Shown piece after piece: positions 12,001 to 17,375 of a DNA stretch of 64,000 bases; position 1 is the stretch's first letter; each line of letters opens with the position of its first letter. The DNA is taken from positions 40,785 to 104,784 of the forward strand of contig JAVBLJ010000054.1 in NCBI GenBank assembly GCA_031553615.1, in the 5' to 3' direction. The notes beneath the pieces are model-generated. The model saw only the letters and a list, made by a program, of their open reading frames with translations, was not told the DNA's origin and did not search any database. Origin of the DNA: WQXF01 sp031553615. Lineage in GTDB: Bacteria > Bacillota > Clostridia > Christensenellales > Aristaeellaceae. The translations under genes were made by a program, and so were the position numbers.

Positions 12001-15000
12001 GTATACCTTGCCCATGGGGTAGTGGAAGCCCAGTCGGCAGCCAGGCACGCTGGTGAAGCCGATTTGGAAGCTGCCGCCCAGGGAGTTATAGTAGCTGCCG
12101 CTGCCATAACCGGTATGCACAAACCCGGTGCTCTTGAAGTAGGAGTTGCGCTGATAGCCGGCCTTTAGCGTCAGCTTCAGCCAATTCTTACCGTTGGCGG
12201 TGAACTGGTCGGCGGTGAGGTACGGGCCAACCGGAACGCCAAACACGGAGGTGGTGGCGGGATTAAACACGAACTCCGGATCGGTCAGTTCGATGAAGAT
12301 CGATTCGTCGATGCCCCACGGCACGTAATAGTTCGAATCTCCCTGGCTGCCAGTGAACGTCTGGGTGCCGGGAACCATGTTCTGGGCATACGCATAGTGG
12401 GTAAAGTTCGCGTATGTTTCGGGCTTGGTCGGCGAACCTTGGTAAATGCTCTGGTAGTTCACCGGCATTGCGATGCTCTGGGTATTGAGGGTTACTTCAC
12501 GGTACAGGAAGAACATGACGCCCGGGAAGTATCCGTTGGAGTAGGGGAGCATGGCCTGCGGGCCGGCGACGTTGACATCGTGCTTGCCGTTGTCGTACGA
12601 ATCGCAGTTGTCCCAGCTGGCCTGCGCCTGCAGACGGACGTGGAACCGGCCGGAAGCGCCCGAGCCGTACTGGATCGGCTGGCCGTTGGTGAAGTTCTTG
12701 TTCCAACCGAACATCATGACGTTGCTCATGAAGTAGATTTGCGTGGTGGAACCGATCGGCAGGGTGTAATCGCCGGTGTAGGAGAACTTCAGGCTGGTCA
12801 GATACTCGCCGCCTGCGCAATCGATGTCCAGATCGATGGGCATATCGCCGCTCATGGTGGCGGGCAGCTGAATGGCCGGACGCGCGCCGCGGTTGGTGCT
12901 GTAGGAGATCTTCCAGCCCGCCAGATAGCGGCTGGTGGTGAACTTACCAGACAGGAAGCCGATCGAATCGGCGGCATTCATGTTGGTAATCGCGTTGCTG
13001 TCGTGGGTGCCGTAGTAGCTCAGCTTGCAGTTGGCAAAGATATCCACAACGGGATTGACCAACTTCGAGATGGTGTTGGTCGCTGTGCCAAACTGAATCC
13101 AAACGCTACCGGCATTGTACTCGGTCTTGTTGTCCGCGTGGAACGCGGTGTTGCCGAGGTAGGAGGTGGAGTAGGGGTAGCCGTAGAGGGTGGGGCAGTA
13201 CTGAACCGGCACTACCGGCGGCTCAATGTGGAACCACAGGTAATCGGCCAGGTCCCAAGTGTTGCCCGCGACGACGTTGTTTTTGCGCGAGTTGGTGTAC
13301 TTCACCTGCACGTCGCGAACTTGGGTGATCTTGGTGCCGTTGGGGTCGTTGGTGGGGATGTCGAAGGAGAACTTGGTGTACTCCTCAAACAGGTAGCTGC
13401 CGTAGCCCCAGTTCACGCCCGCGAGCGTCAGGGAGAGGAAGCTATTGTACCAGGTATAGTTCCAGAAGCTGGTTACCACCTTGTTCCAGGTCACGGTGAT
13501 CTTGGTGATACGGGTGGTGGCCGACGCGGCGCGCAGCGGCACGGCCGAGGAATCGTAACCATTCTTGAGGATGTTGTTCAGGGTGGACAGGGCCGTCGCG
13601 TCGAGCTGCGAGGTGCTGCCATCCTGGTACTCCACCACGACGCTCTTGAGCGAGGTGTCCTTGCTCAGGGCTGCGTTGTTGTTGGAGTAGTAGGCGGAAC
13701 CAACGTACATGTTGGTGGGCTGGACCTCGTGCGGGAACTCGTAGGTTTCCACAACCTCGCCGGTGTGCGCGGGCGTCAGCTCCTTGCGGACACCGCTGGT
13801 GGTGGTGGTGGCGTAGGCGTTGAGCATGGCCACAAACTGGCTGGTATTGCCGGTGGTGCCGTAGTTGAACAGACCGGAGTTGTTCTTTTTGCGCTCCACG
13901 TTGGGGATGATGCTCATCTTTTCCTGCGCCTCGCGGGCGTAGGTCATGACCAGGGCGGCATCCGAATCCACAGTGTACTTCGTGGGGGTGGAAGTGCCGC
14001 TGGGAATCTGGTACATGAGCTGAGTCGGCTTGGTCGACTGGAAGTTGGTGTACGCGTTTGCGCTGTAACCCAGCTCATTGCTCTGGCTGATCAGAGCCCA
14101 CTGGGGGCGCAGGGTGGCCGCCAGGTTCATCAACAACTGGCTGTTGTCGGTGCCGTTGAACAGGCGGGCGGGAGGGGTGATGATGTAGTAATCGCCTGCC
14201 GGATCATCGGTCTTCCGCGCGCTGATGGTCCAGTTGGTGAAGTAGTTGTTGGCGCTGTAGTAATACGCACCGGAACTGGTGGAGCCGAGGCTCGCAAGCA
14301 TCAGCTTCGGGCTGGGCACGTAGATCTTCATGCCGGTGATCTCGATAAGCGGCGTGTACTTCTCGGTGCCGCTGAGCGAGGATTTGAAGCCCAAAGTGGG
14401 GTAGTTGTACGCATAGTAGGGGGTATCGCCGGAGAAGTAGGTCAGGTATGCGGTATCGGCGCTGCTGTTGAAAACAAAGGAGTGATCGGTCATCGCGCCG
14501 ATGGAGGGCACGTGCAGCTTGTAGCTGACGGGCTTGGTGAAGGAAGCGGGGCCCGCATAGTTTTTGGGCGTATAGGTGCCGTACACGACGCTGGCCAGCT
14601 CGGAGGTCTGGGTGTAGGTGTTGTTCGTCGTGTTCAGGGTACCGGTGATGGCCTTGGCTTTGAGCTGGGTGGCCGGCAGCGAACCGGTATCCATCCAGGT
14701 GATCGCGTTGGCCTGGGTCAGGGCGCAGAAATCCATCTTGAAGTCGATAACGGCTTCATTGGTGATGCCGTTCTGCAGGAGCACGGCCACGGTGGTGGGG
14801 TTAATGATGCACGCGCTGTTGACAACGTTGTTGCTGATGGGGGCAACGTTGAACATGGCGCCGTACTCAAGGCAGTTCACGATCAGGATCGTGTTCAACG
14901 TGCCGCCAGTGGGCGGGTTGTAACGAACCTGGAAACGGGTCTGGGTATCGTAGGCGATATCATAGGTGGTCTGCGCCTGGGTGATGAACTCGGAGCGGAT

Positions 15001-16299
15001 TTCGAGCGTGCCGCCCGGGCCGCCGCCCATAGGCGTGTACACGCCGTTGAGCACGATGAAGGGCACACCCACGCGGTCGCCCAGGACAAGGGTTTCCTTG
15101 TCCCAGGTGGGCTCCAGGCGAATCTGTTCGCCTTCATCGATGGTCTCGTTTTCCAGGATCACCGCTTCGTCGCCGTCGTTGCGTTCCACAACGATTTCCA
15201 CGGCGTCGCCCAGCGTAGTGCCGGAGGAGGCATCCTTAGCGGAGTAGCCATCCTTCTCGGCCACGGCCATGGCGGAGGTCAGCTCATCGCTGCTGACGAC
15301 ATTCTCCTCGCCCGCAACGATCTCGCCGGATTCCATTTCCCAAGCCACAGGCAGCTCAAAGGTGCTATCGTCGCTGAGCAAAACGGTCAGCGATTCAGGC
15401 AGATCAATGCTGTCGAGGGTTTCGGTGGTTTCCACCTCGATGGTCTGCATTGGCACAGAGGTATCCTCTACGCCCACAAAGCCCACGATGAAGGGGGCCG
15501 CTTCGGGGGCAGCGGTCACTTCCGGCACGGGGGTGGCGACCACAACGGCTTCGAATTCGACAGCCGGGAGCGGCCACGCGGCAGACTGATACTGCTGCAG
15601 GGCGTTTTCGCCAATCTCTTCGATGGTCGCATCGTAACCGAGCAGTTGGGCGGCGGCGGGGCTCATGAAGCCCTTCTGCAGACCCTCGGCATCCGCGTAA
15701 ACGACTTCGATCGCGGCGGCCTTTTCGGCTTCGGTTTCGGTGGCGGGCACCGCCTCGTGGAACGCAGTGGCCAGCACGATGCCAACCAAGCGGCCCAGCT
15801 TGTCATCTTCCTTCATCTTAATAGAAGAGAAGATATCGCCCTCCACGCGCAGATACGCAGCGCCGCTGGCCGCAATGGCTTCGGCGATGGGATCGAGCGC
15901 GGGCGCTTCGGCGGTAGGCTCGACAGAAGGAGCCTCGGTGGCTTCTTCGGTCGGCTCGGTGGCTTCTTCGGTCGGCTCAACGCCGTCCTCGGAGCCTTCG
16001 GTCACCGTCACCTCGCCCGCATCGGGCGCGGAATGGGTGTCCGGCACAGCGGTCTCTTGGGGAGGTTCCGCGCTGCGATTCTCCCCATTGTCGCCGGCTT
16101 CAGGGTCGGCGGTCGGGGCAGCTTCCTGCTGCTCCGGCACAGACACTTCCTGCGTCTGCGCGGGCTCGCCTTCCGTAGCGAACAGGGAGCTCATGTTTTC
16201 CACAGCACTGTTGGATAGCAGGATAACTGCTAGCACGACAGCGATGATGCTGCGGAAAGCCTTGGTCTGGTAGAACTTGGGCATCTTCTGTTGTTCCAT
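1..16299 (-). CDS. Giant secreted Cna-B/FctA/DUF11 repeat surface protein (3' end outside window)
   Basis: The minus strand is open from an ATG at 16299 to the window edge: 5433 codons with no stop, so the C-terminus and any anchoring motif are not visible. An SD (GGAGG) lies 8-12 bases before the ATG. Residues ~14-35 form a hydrophobic signal peptide; ~50-130 are an acidic Pro/Thr/Glu linker; ~130-1930 are a Tyr/Asn/Ser-rich region with Ig-like stretches. From ~1937 to ~4555 I count 21 Cna-B-like domains (start V-x-K-x-W, middle YTYxVxE, end ITNTY) and five FctA/Spy0128-like pilin domains (GAPDExFxF, PGTYTYTVxE, GFTYD), arranged as four Cna-B plus one FctA every ~502 residues. From ~4555 to the edge at least six DUF11-like repeats (YTIEVKNTG, DxxPxG) follow. 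Such domains build stalk-like adhesins stabilised by Lys-Asn/Asp isopeptide bonds. Surface adhesion is inferred. Domain counts were made by eye. Confidence 0.93.
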   Translation of the reverse strand, partial: MEQQKMPKFYQTKAFRSIIAVVLAVILLSNSAVENMSSLFATEGEPAQTQEVSVPEQQEAAPTADPEAGDNGENRSAEPPQETAVPDTHSAPDAGEVTVTEGSEDGVEPTEEATEPTEEATEAPSVEPTAEAPALDPIAEAIAASGAAYLRVEGDIFSSIKMKEDDKLGRLVGIVLATAFHEAVPATETEAEKAAAIEVVYADAEGLQKGFMSPAAAQLLGYDATIEEIGENALQQYQSAAWPLPAVEFEAVVVATPVPEVTAAPEAAPFIVGFVGVEDTSVPMQTIEVETTETLDSIDLPESLTVLLSDDSTFELPVAWEMESGEIVAGEENVVSSDELTSAMAVAEKDGYSAKDASSGTTLGDAVEIVVERNDGDEAVILENETIDEGEQIRLEPTWDKETLVLGDRVGVPFIVLNGVYTPMGGGPGGTLEIRSEFITQAQTTYDIAYDTQTRFQVRYNPPTGGTLNTILIVNCLEYGAMFNVAPISNNVVNSACIINPTTVAVLLQNGITNEAVIDFKMDFCALTQANAITWMDTGSLPATQLKAKAITGTLNTTNNTYTQTSELASVVYGTYTPKNYAGPASFTKPVSYKLHVPSIGAMTDHSFVFNSSADTAYLTYFSGDTPYYAYNYPTLGFKSSLSGTEKYTPLIEITGMKIYVPSPKLMLASLGSTSSGAYYYSANNYFTNWTISARKTDDPAGDYYIITPPARLFNGTDNSQLLMNLAATLRPQWALISQSNELGYSANAYTNFQSTKPTQLMYQIPSGTSTPTKYTVDSDAALVMTYAREAQEKMSIIPNVERKKNNSGLFNYGTTGNTSQFVAMLNAYATTTTSGVRKELTPAHTGEVVETYEFPHEVQPTNMYVGSAYYSNNNAALSKDTSLKSVVVEYQDGSTSQLDATALSTLNNILKNGYDSSAVPLRAASATTRITKITVTWNKVVTSFWNYTWYNSFLSLTLAGVNWGYGSYLFEEYTKFSFDIPTNDPNGTKITQVRDVQVKYTNSRKNNVVAGNTWDLADYLWFHIEPPVVPVQYCPTLYGYPYSTSYLGNTAFHADNKTEYNAGSVWIQFGTATNTISKLVNPVVDIFANCKLSYYGTHDSNAITNMNAADSIGFLSGKFTTSRYLAGWKISYSTNRGARPAIQLPATMSGDMPIDLDIDCAGGEYLTSLKFSYTGDYTLPIGSTTQIYFMSNVMMFGWNKNFTNGQPIQYGSGASGRFHVRLQAQASWDNCDSYDNGKHDVNVAGPQAMLPYSNGYFPGVMFFLYREVTLNTQSIAMPVNYQSIYQGSPTKPETYANFTHYAYAQNMVPGTQTFTGSQGDSNYYVPWGIDESIFIELTDPEFVFNPATTSVFGVPVGPYLTADQFTANGKNWLKLTLKAGYQRNSYFKSTGFVHTGYGSGSYYNSLGGSFQIGFTSVPGCRLGFHYPMGKVYFDYSQLLQDYTAPAKPNSNDITKDFPTKWNISSTVADTNGISSTSVTGPKLREYDFSSYKVDVMQATALAATLVPGLNGVYQFVDRKVEFNGAQRSQLDALVAFTASDDMDVYNFTSYVILPRNGKGIKYNDTMGAEQTATSQYDMNLRSAPVVLADSTAMSSGNLTFAYTTDANPSDASSYTTTAPTTTAGWAAVTAIRVRAATLPKSSAINMRLPLSAPVKTTVGNKNAYIGGTYAYETSSTGGNPYKAKLQLGTYVYKDYLVTSGGGFVYFDVMDENGNWYGSTSYERYPTANEVTVTLYDTDGTTVIDSTTVSPTDGRFNLSSYKGDAGQIIKITMPTTGGGTYKLTKKSTSVFTSTYYDSDFDRDTNSLTLPALTANGFLNISAGIVRLPEITAPDVTVKVGLTANQSAKLTDYYYYSMPTTSYNLAFSAAANTTIATPYNGQTLPYTHVITGSPAESTGTTVTNAVKGLAVGTTTATITTTNTLGDVVSKTYNITVESSEVDVVVTKNWADSSNAPGVRPANIQIQLYRKVGSGTATAVGSPVAMTGTATAASWTYTFSKQAEFDGSGNTYTYSVDEVTVPTGYTKSVNGLTITNTLETVDVTVTKVWDIKGTGFTKPASVTVNLYANGTLSKTQAVTGSAGANTWTYTWTNLPKYGSGGQITYTVDEPSVPTGIDKTVSGMTITNTYRADVSKNVEVVWVHTGAPAATRTAVESAGVTINLLRNSAAYKSQAMGTANSWKHTFAVPYLDTLSGATFSITQSAVSGYTTTYSTKGDGTMVATNTYVMPKITVSGTKTWLNVPTGMAKPTVQINLLRNSVQFDTTTITGGGTSYSFANLDTYDASGVAYVYTTNETAVAGYTTTQSGYNITNTYSPKTAEVDALFTKTVTTNVGAPDETFSFTMVGSSGSPMPTGASGQSKTITAKAGAVNFGKITFTLPGTYTYTVTETAGSTEGFTYDNNSYTMTVVVADTAGVLGTSVTYKKGANSVANITLANTYAIPTRSVVVTLFWDDNSNTLGGRPTAAPIQLYRTPAGGTRVAVGSVVNMTGTGTAASWTYTFNTMPVHSTDGKEYTYSVEQTSYDKNYTVSYNPNSTDTKIALSIKDKLNTISISGKKIWDIKGTGYTKPSSVNIDVYRNNVNYRTVNVPAVAGNDEWSYTVANLLQYDATGTAYAYSVKETTPIAGIDASVSGYNITNTYRANSDQKVKVVWVHTGAPAATRTTVENAGVTINLLRNSAAYKTQAMGTTNSWQHTFSIPYLDSMGTVAFSITQSAVSGYTTTYSSETDGTLVATNTYVMPKISVIGTKVWVGVPIGMTKPTVEIVLKRNGTQFQTTNITGGGTSYSFANLDTYDASGVAYTYTTSETPVAGFTTTQSGLTITNTYDPTKAEVDVVATKNVTAGVGAPNDQFTFTLTAASGTNPMPTGAVGNVLTKQATVGSVNFGKISFSLPGTYVYTIAETAGTTEGFTYDNSTYTMTVVVSGTSSLTAVATVKKGVTSVQTMDFMNVYAVPTRTLSGTLTWVDNNNSLSGRPASAQVQLYRIVDGGTRQAVGSVVSATVAAGNVWSYTFGAQPVHDNTGKTYTYSVEQVNVDKNYTSTVSGLNLTDTLKTISITGQKVWNIQGTGFTKPSKVEINLYRNGGSTAYRVIEVSPASNPDVWSYTIDNLLEYDLTGTKYAYTVDEKTQMFAVTSSVSGTTITNTYGTDATKKIEVTWDHTGAPMTDRPTSVTINLIRNGAATPYASKAVDSTTSWKHTFNVPQVDFKDATFTITENSLLPNYATTYTTNGDTLVAHNVYQMPKVTVTGTKTWSGTPTGLAKPTAQINLLRNGTKVQDTTIVNGGTTYSFTNLDKYDPSGVAYTYTVTEEDVPGYEKSQTGNNFTNTYNPTKASVNPIATKSVTQGVGAPDEEFTFTLTAGNGANPMPSGSTAGVKSIQAKAGSVNFGTMDFSLPGTYTYTVAETAASTEGFTYDSTVYTLTVSVSDTNGVLSAVADYKKGSVSVQNMTFSNTYVIPTRTLSGTLTWVDSNNTLNGRPASAQVQLYRIIDGGTRQPVGSVVSATVVAGNVWNYTFGAQPVHDTAGKTYTYSVEQVNVDKNYTSTVSGLNLTDTLKTISVSGQKVWNIQGTGFTKPSKVEINLYRNGGSTAYRVIEVSPDSNPDVWAYTIDNLLEYDLTGTKYVYTVDEKTQMFAVTSAVSGTTITNTYGTDATKKIKVTWDHTGAPASMKPTTVTINLIRNGAATPYASQAVTATTSWQHTFNVPQVDFKDATFTITENSLLPNYTTTYTTEGDTLVAHNVFVMPKVTVEGSKTWVGTPSGVNVPAIEINLLRNGTEIQDITLASGTTTYKFENLPKYDNGGNEYTYTVSEEDVPGYDEAKTGYAFTNTYNPTGASISVLASKTVTQNVGAPADKFSFTLTAGKSGNPMPSNSNGDTKTVEAPAGSVGFGTINFTLPGVYVYTITETAGSTAGFTYDPAVFTLTVTVTDNNGVLQQTSSMTKTVGGVTTNVTAAEFANAYAVPTEDKVITINWVDNSDVLGGRPASTSIKLYRQIPGGQPVLVSGTAVTVPAVAGQNTWTHTYDDMPVHDNDGKVYTYSVVQENLDKNYTEAIAGLVITNTIVTIEKTGTKTWAIVGNGFTPIPIDVQLYRNNVIMTGKVQTLASKPGLTWSYTFKDLLRYDKSGTEYTYTAKEVEVPFGCEVSYSGMNITNTYGADELVPVRVEWDYTGAPETDKHSSVTITLFRDGIAASYDSATVSASGNWKYSFPLPRVDHIGQTFSITQNSLLPRWTTTYYTDDDDVLVAKNVYNMPEVEVSGTKTWKDTPDGLAKPTVTVKLIRNGNAAAPIATTTIVSPATTYKFDKLPKYDATGNTYTYTVAESDILGYDEVQSGTNFTNTYKPAGAAVTVTGSKAVTKATYAPDDEFTFVLTATDPAFPMPTGSTAGAKTIQAKAGSIEFGDISFTLPGTYTYTITETAGTTRGFTYDNKTVTMTIVVTDPANGTLSAATSFAPGGNTFSFANAYTIPTDPVTITVNWIDNSDALQLRPDETTVQLYRAIPGGQPVAITGTNIAVSGTGDSWTHTFPNMPIYDDNGKTYTYTVGQENLDENYDESISGLVITNTIKEAGVSIKKTAKPAPEKAGETAAVKAGDTIVYTIEVKNTGSRSVYDVRVMDTIPAGLTVGACSPMPTKRFDNADGSTTLIWRVLQIGKNASANIIVPVTVKPLAAGENNKLFSNIAYYRIPETDDEELTDDPDEPDDPENPDKPYTPTDDPVEHQLISLTKTANPASGSAQDASALVEGQVVTYTLKLNVLKAASGIVVKDVIPTGMTFVPGSITTTGAVNGTYDAGTRTVTWPSQTIAAPSVTMTFKAQVNKFTAAEIAAGTFTKTLKNTASATITHKDGTTDSTTPSNDVEHLLTRREVTFGSKEVALVENGVVGSYQQGTAQTPVETELGQTVSYKLTVNSTGYMPRGSVTVEDTLHPDVTFVAGSTTVTPASAASKVTLTKAPSAANGNKATWTITDLGVDEDIVIEFRATAPTSTDNLQTTIYETAKTFTNTATLTDEGLKDLKGDDGKPVYNDPDEYTETSNTTYNAVYESELVAHKTSDPISPKANGDIVVMEAGDLITYTIEVVNTGDEDAIKPRVMDILPAGVEFVESKQGPTPLVFEEDGVTTLMWEIPKLVHADRQTGEPNATAGIVKLVFTVRVLVPDQARLIDNVAYYRLSAENEPFPAFPGKPDDKMTYNKTREVVRHQVYRFWVETDPAGGLTPATAAQVKPGDTMEYRAIFEAAYVIHNIKVTDVVPSGITPVPGTIKITLPNGQVIPVLDSAYNPTTRIITWPTRDVTAGRTVFSVTLVVDPLDVGDKEEEYETGGEVTTDDGDGGETTTPTPPTYFETNLGFANVEKTAALVVGGVVQADNAGTPTSPVLGDRGQQVEYTLTVTRDASAKNVSGEIIVTDALPSGMSLVDGTISGSLSGAGQIVSMTGKQVTDIN

Positions 16300-16424
16300 T
16301 TTTTTGCGCCTCCGTATATCATGGTCTTTGGTAGAACGTTGCGTTGGGCTCCGGATACGGGTTTCCGTTTTTCGTAACCGAAGGGAGCGCTTTTTTTCAC
16401 AATTTTCCCTTCGAGTCTGGGGCA

Positions 16425-16453
16425 ATATTAGCATCAAATTCGGGCAAATACAA
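16425..16453 (-). promoter_or_regulatory. SigA-type promoter of the giant surface protein gene
   Basis: Read on the minus strand: -35 TTGTAT (16453-16448), 17-bp spacer, -10 TAATAT (16430-16425) preceded by TG-C (extended -10). This predicts a leader of about 120 nt before the ATG at 16299. The leader contains an 8-bp pairing CGAAGGG/CCCTTCG around an A-rich loop. The area is clearly AT-richer than the gene. Confidence 0.55.
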
Positions 16454-16901
16454 CGGTTTTTCGACCATTAATCGTGATTTAATCCTAACTATTAAGTCGC
16501 ACTTTAGAAGTTGCTTGATAGTGAAAGATGTCTTCCGTATTTTTGGGAAAAACGTACATAATTTACAGGTCCAACTTTTCATCATTTATTAACTCGACTT
16601 CATAAACCGCTGTTGTTTAAGAACCGGAATAACCACGACATTTCCCCCCCAATCTGCCCATTGCACACCCCGCTTGTGCCATCAAGTTTCCCCATGGTAG
16701 CACCATTCCCCTTACGATTCAACGGGTTTGGGCAGGGTTAAGCCTGATTTAAGGCGCATCGCGGGCATAGCAACCGCGCAAAAGCAAACTGGAAACATTT
16801 GAGCATTGCTTCTTCTCCCCGCTGGCCGCATAATAATGGCTGCGGGTAAACACAACCTAGCGGGCATGCGACAGGCGGCGCGCATGGAAACGGGGTCAAC
16901 A
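16454..16901. other. Intergenic stretch, AT-rich then mixed
   Basis: Between the giant gene's promoter and the Spo0E-like gene I see no coding pattern, RNA gene or repeat. The first ~170 bases are AT-rich upstream DNA of the giant gene. The remainder holds a C-run and no clear signal. Confidence 0.5.
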
Positions 16902-17096
16902 ATGAAAGACGGAAAGCCCCTCAGCACAGAAGAACTGGATGCGGCCATCGAAGCACAGCGCGCACAGCTGCATGAGCTGCTTTGCGCCGGACATTCGTTG
17001 ACCTCCGAACAAACGCTGCTCTGCAGCCGCAAGCTGGACAAGCTGCTACAAGCAGCCCTGTTGCGCGATCTCAACGCGTTTCCGGAAGGATCGTAG
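16902..17096 (+). CDS. Spo0E-like sporulation regulatory protein (aspartyl-phosphate phosphatase)
   Basis: Codes for 64 residues from ATG 16902; an in-frame ATG at 16884 is an alternative and neither has a strong SD. The sequence is helical and fits the short Spo0E family: an N-terminal helix (LDAAIEAQRAQLHELL), a turn, then a second helix with the SxxLD signature (SRKLDKL) that in known members contacts Spo0A~P. The family dephosphorylates Spo0A and delays sporulation. The gene stands alone and is followed by a strong terminator. Small size and family divergence leave target specificity open; some family members act on other response regulators. Confidence 0.75.
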   Translation: MKDGKPLSTEELDAAIEAQRAQLHELLCAGHSLTSEQTLLCSRKLDKLLQAALLRDLNAFPEGS

Positions 17097-17133
17097 GCCG
17101 CGCAAGCGCATGTCGACCGATCCATTCACCGAT

Positions 17134-17182
17134 ACAAAAAAAGGGCGTTCTCTCCGCTTCTGCGGAAGGAACGCCCTTTTTC
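17134..17182 (+). terminator. Rho-independent terminator after the Spo0E-like gene
   Basis: AAGGGCGTTC pairs with GAACGCCCTT around a short GC-containing loop and is flanked by A- and T-runs, so it can work in both directions. Repeat A1 begins directly after the T-run. Confidence 0.85.
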
Positions 17183-17347
17183 TTATACCAATTCCAATTA
17201 GGTTTTGCCAATAAGCCAGCGAGAGATTTTTACGTTCGGCTAGGAGTCCGAAGGAGGCGTAGCCAGCAGCTACGCTGACCGAGGCACGACAACGCCGATC
17301 GGAAATAGATCCGCGGATTGTGGCAAACGTAGTTGGAATGGGTATAA
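17183..17347 (-). repeat. Dispersed repeat family A, copy 1
   Basis: A ~165-bp element with imperfect terminal inverted repeats (TTATACCAATTCCAA at one end, its complement with small changes at the other) and an inner hairpin GCGTAGC/GCTACGC. It matches copies at 31429, 43987, 55595 and 63836. It has no ORF of its own. Strand is given relative to copy 6 (63836), taken as plus. Confidence 0.9.
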
Positions 17348-17375
17348 AGCTTTTTCCGTGCCTTTCCCATGCTGT

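Noticed and set aside
16..12168. 4050-codon plus-strand ORF
   Set aside because: It is exactly antisense and in register to the giant adhesin gene, lacks an SD, and its Gly/Val/His/Arg-rich composition has no domain pattern, whereas the minus strand reads clean Cna-B, FctA and DUF11 repeats.
12397..16218. 1273-codon plus-strand ORF
   Set aside because: Same antisense register effect over the N-terminal part of the giant gene; the minus strand has SD, signal peptide and linker.
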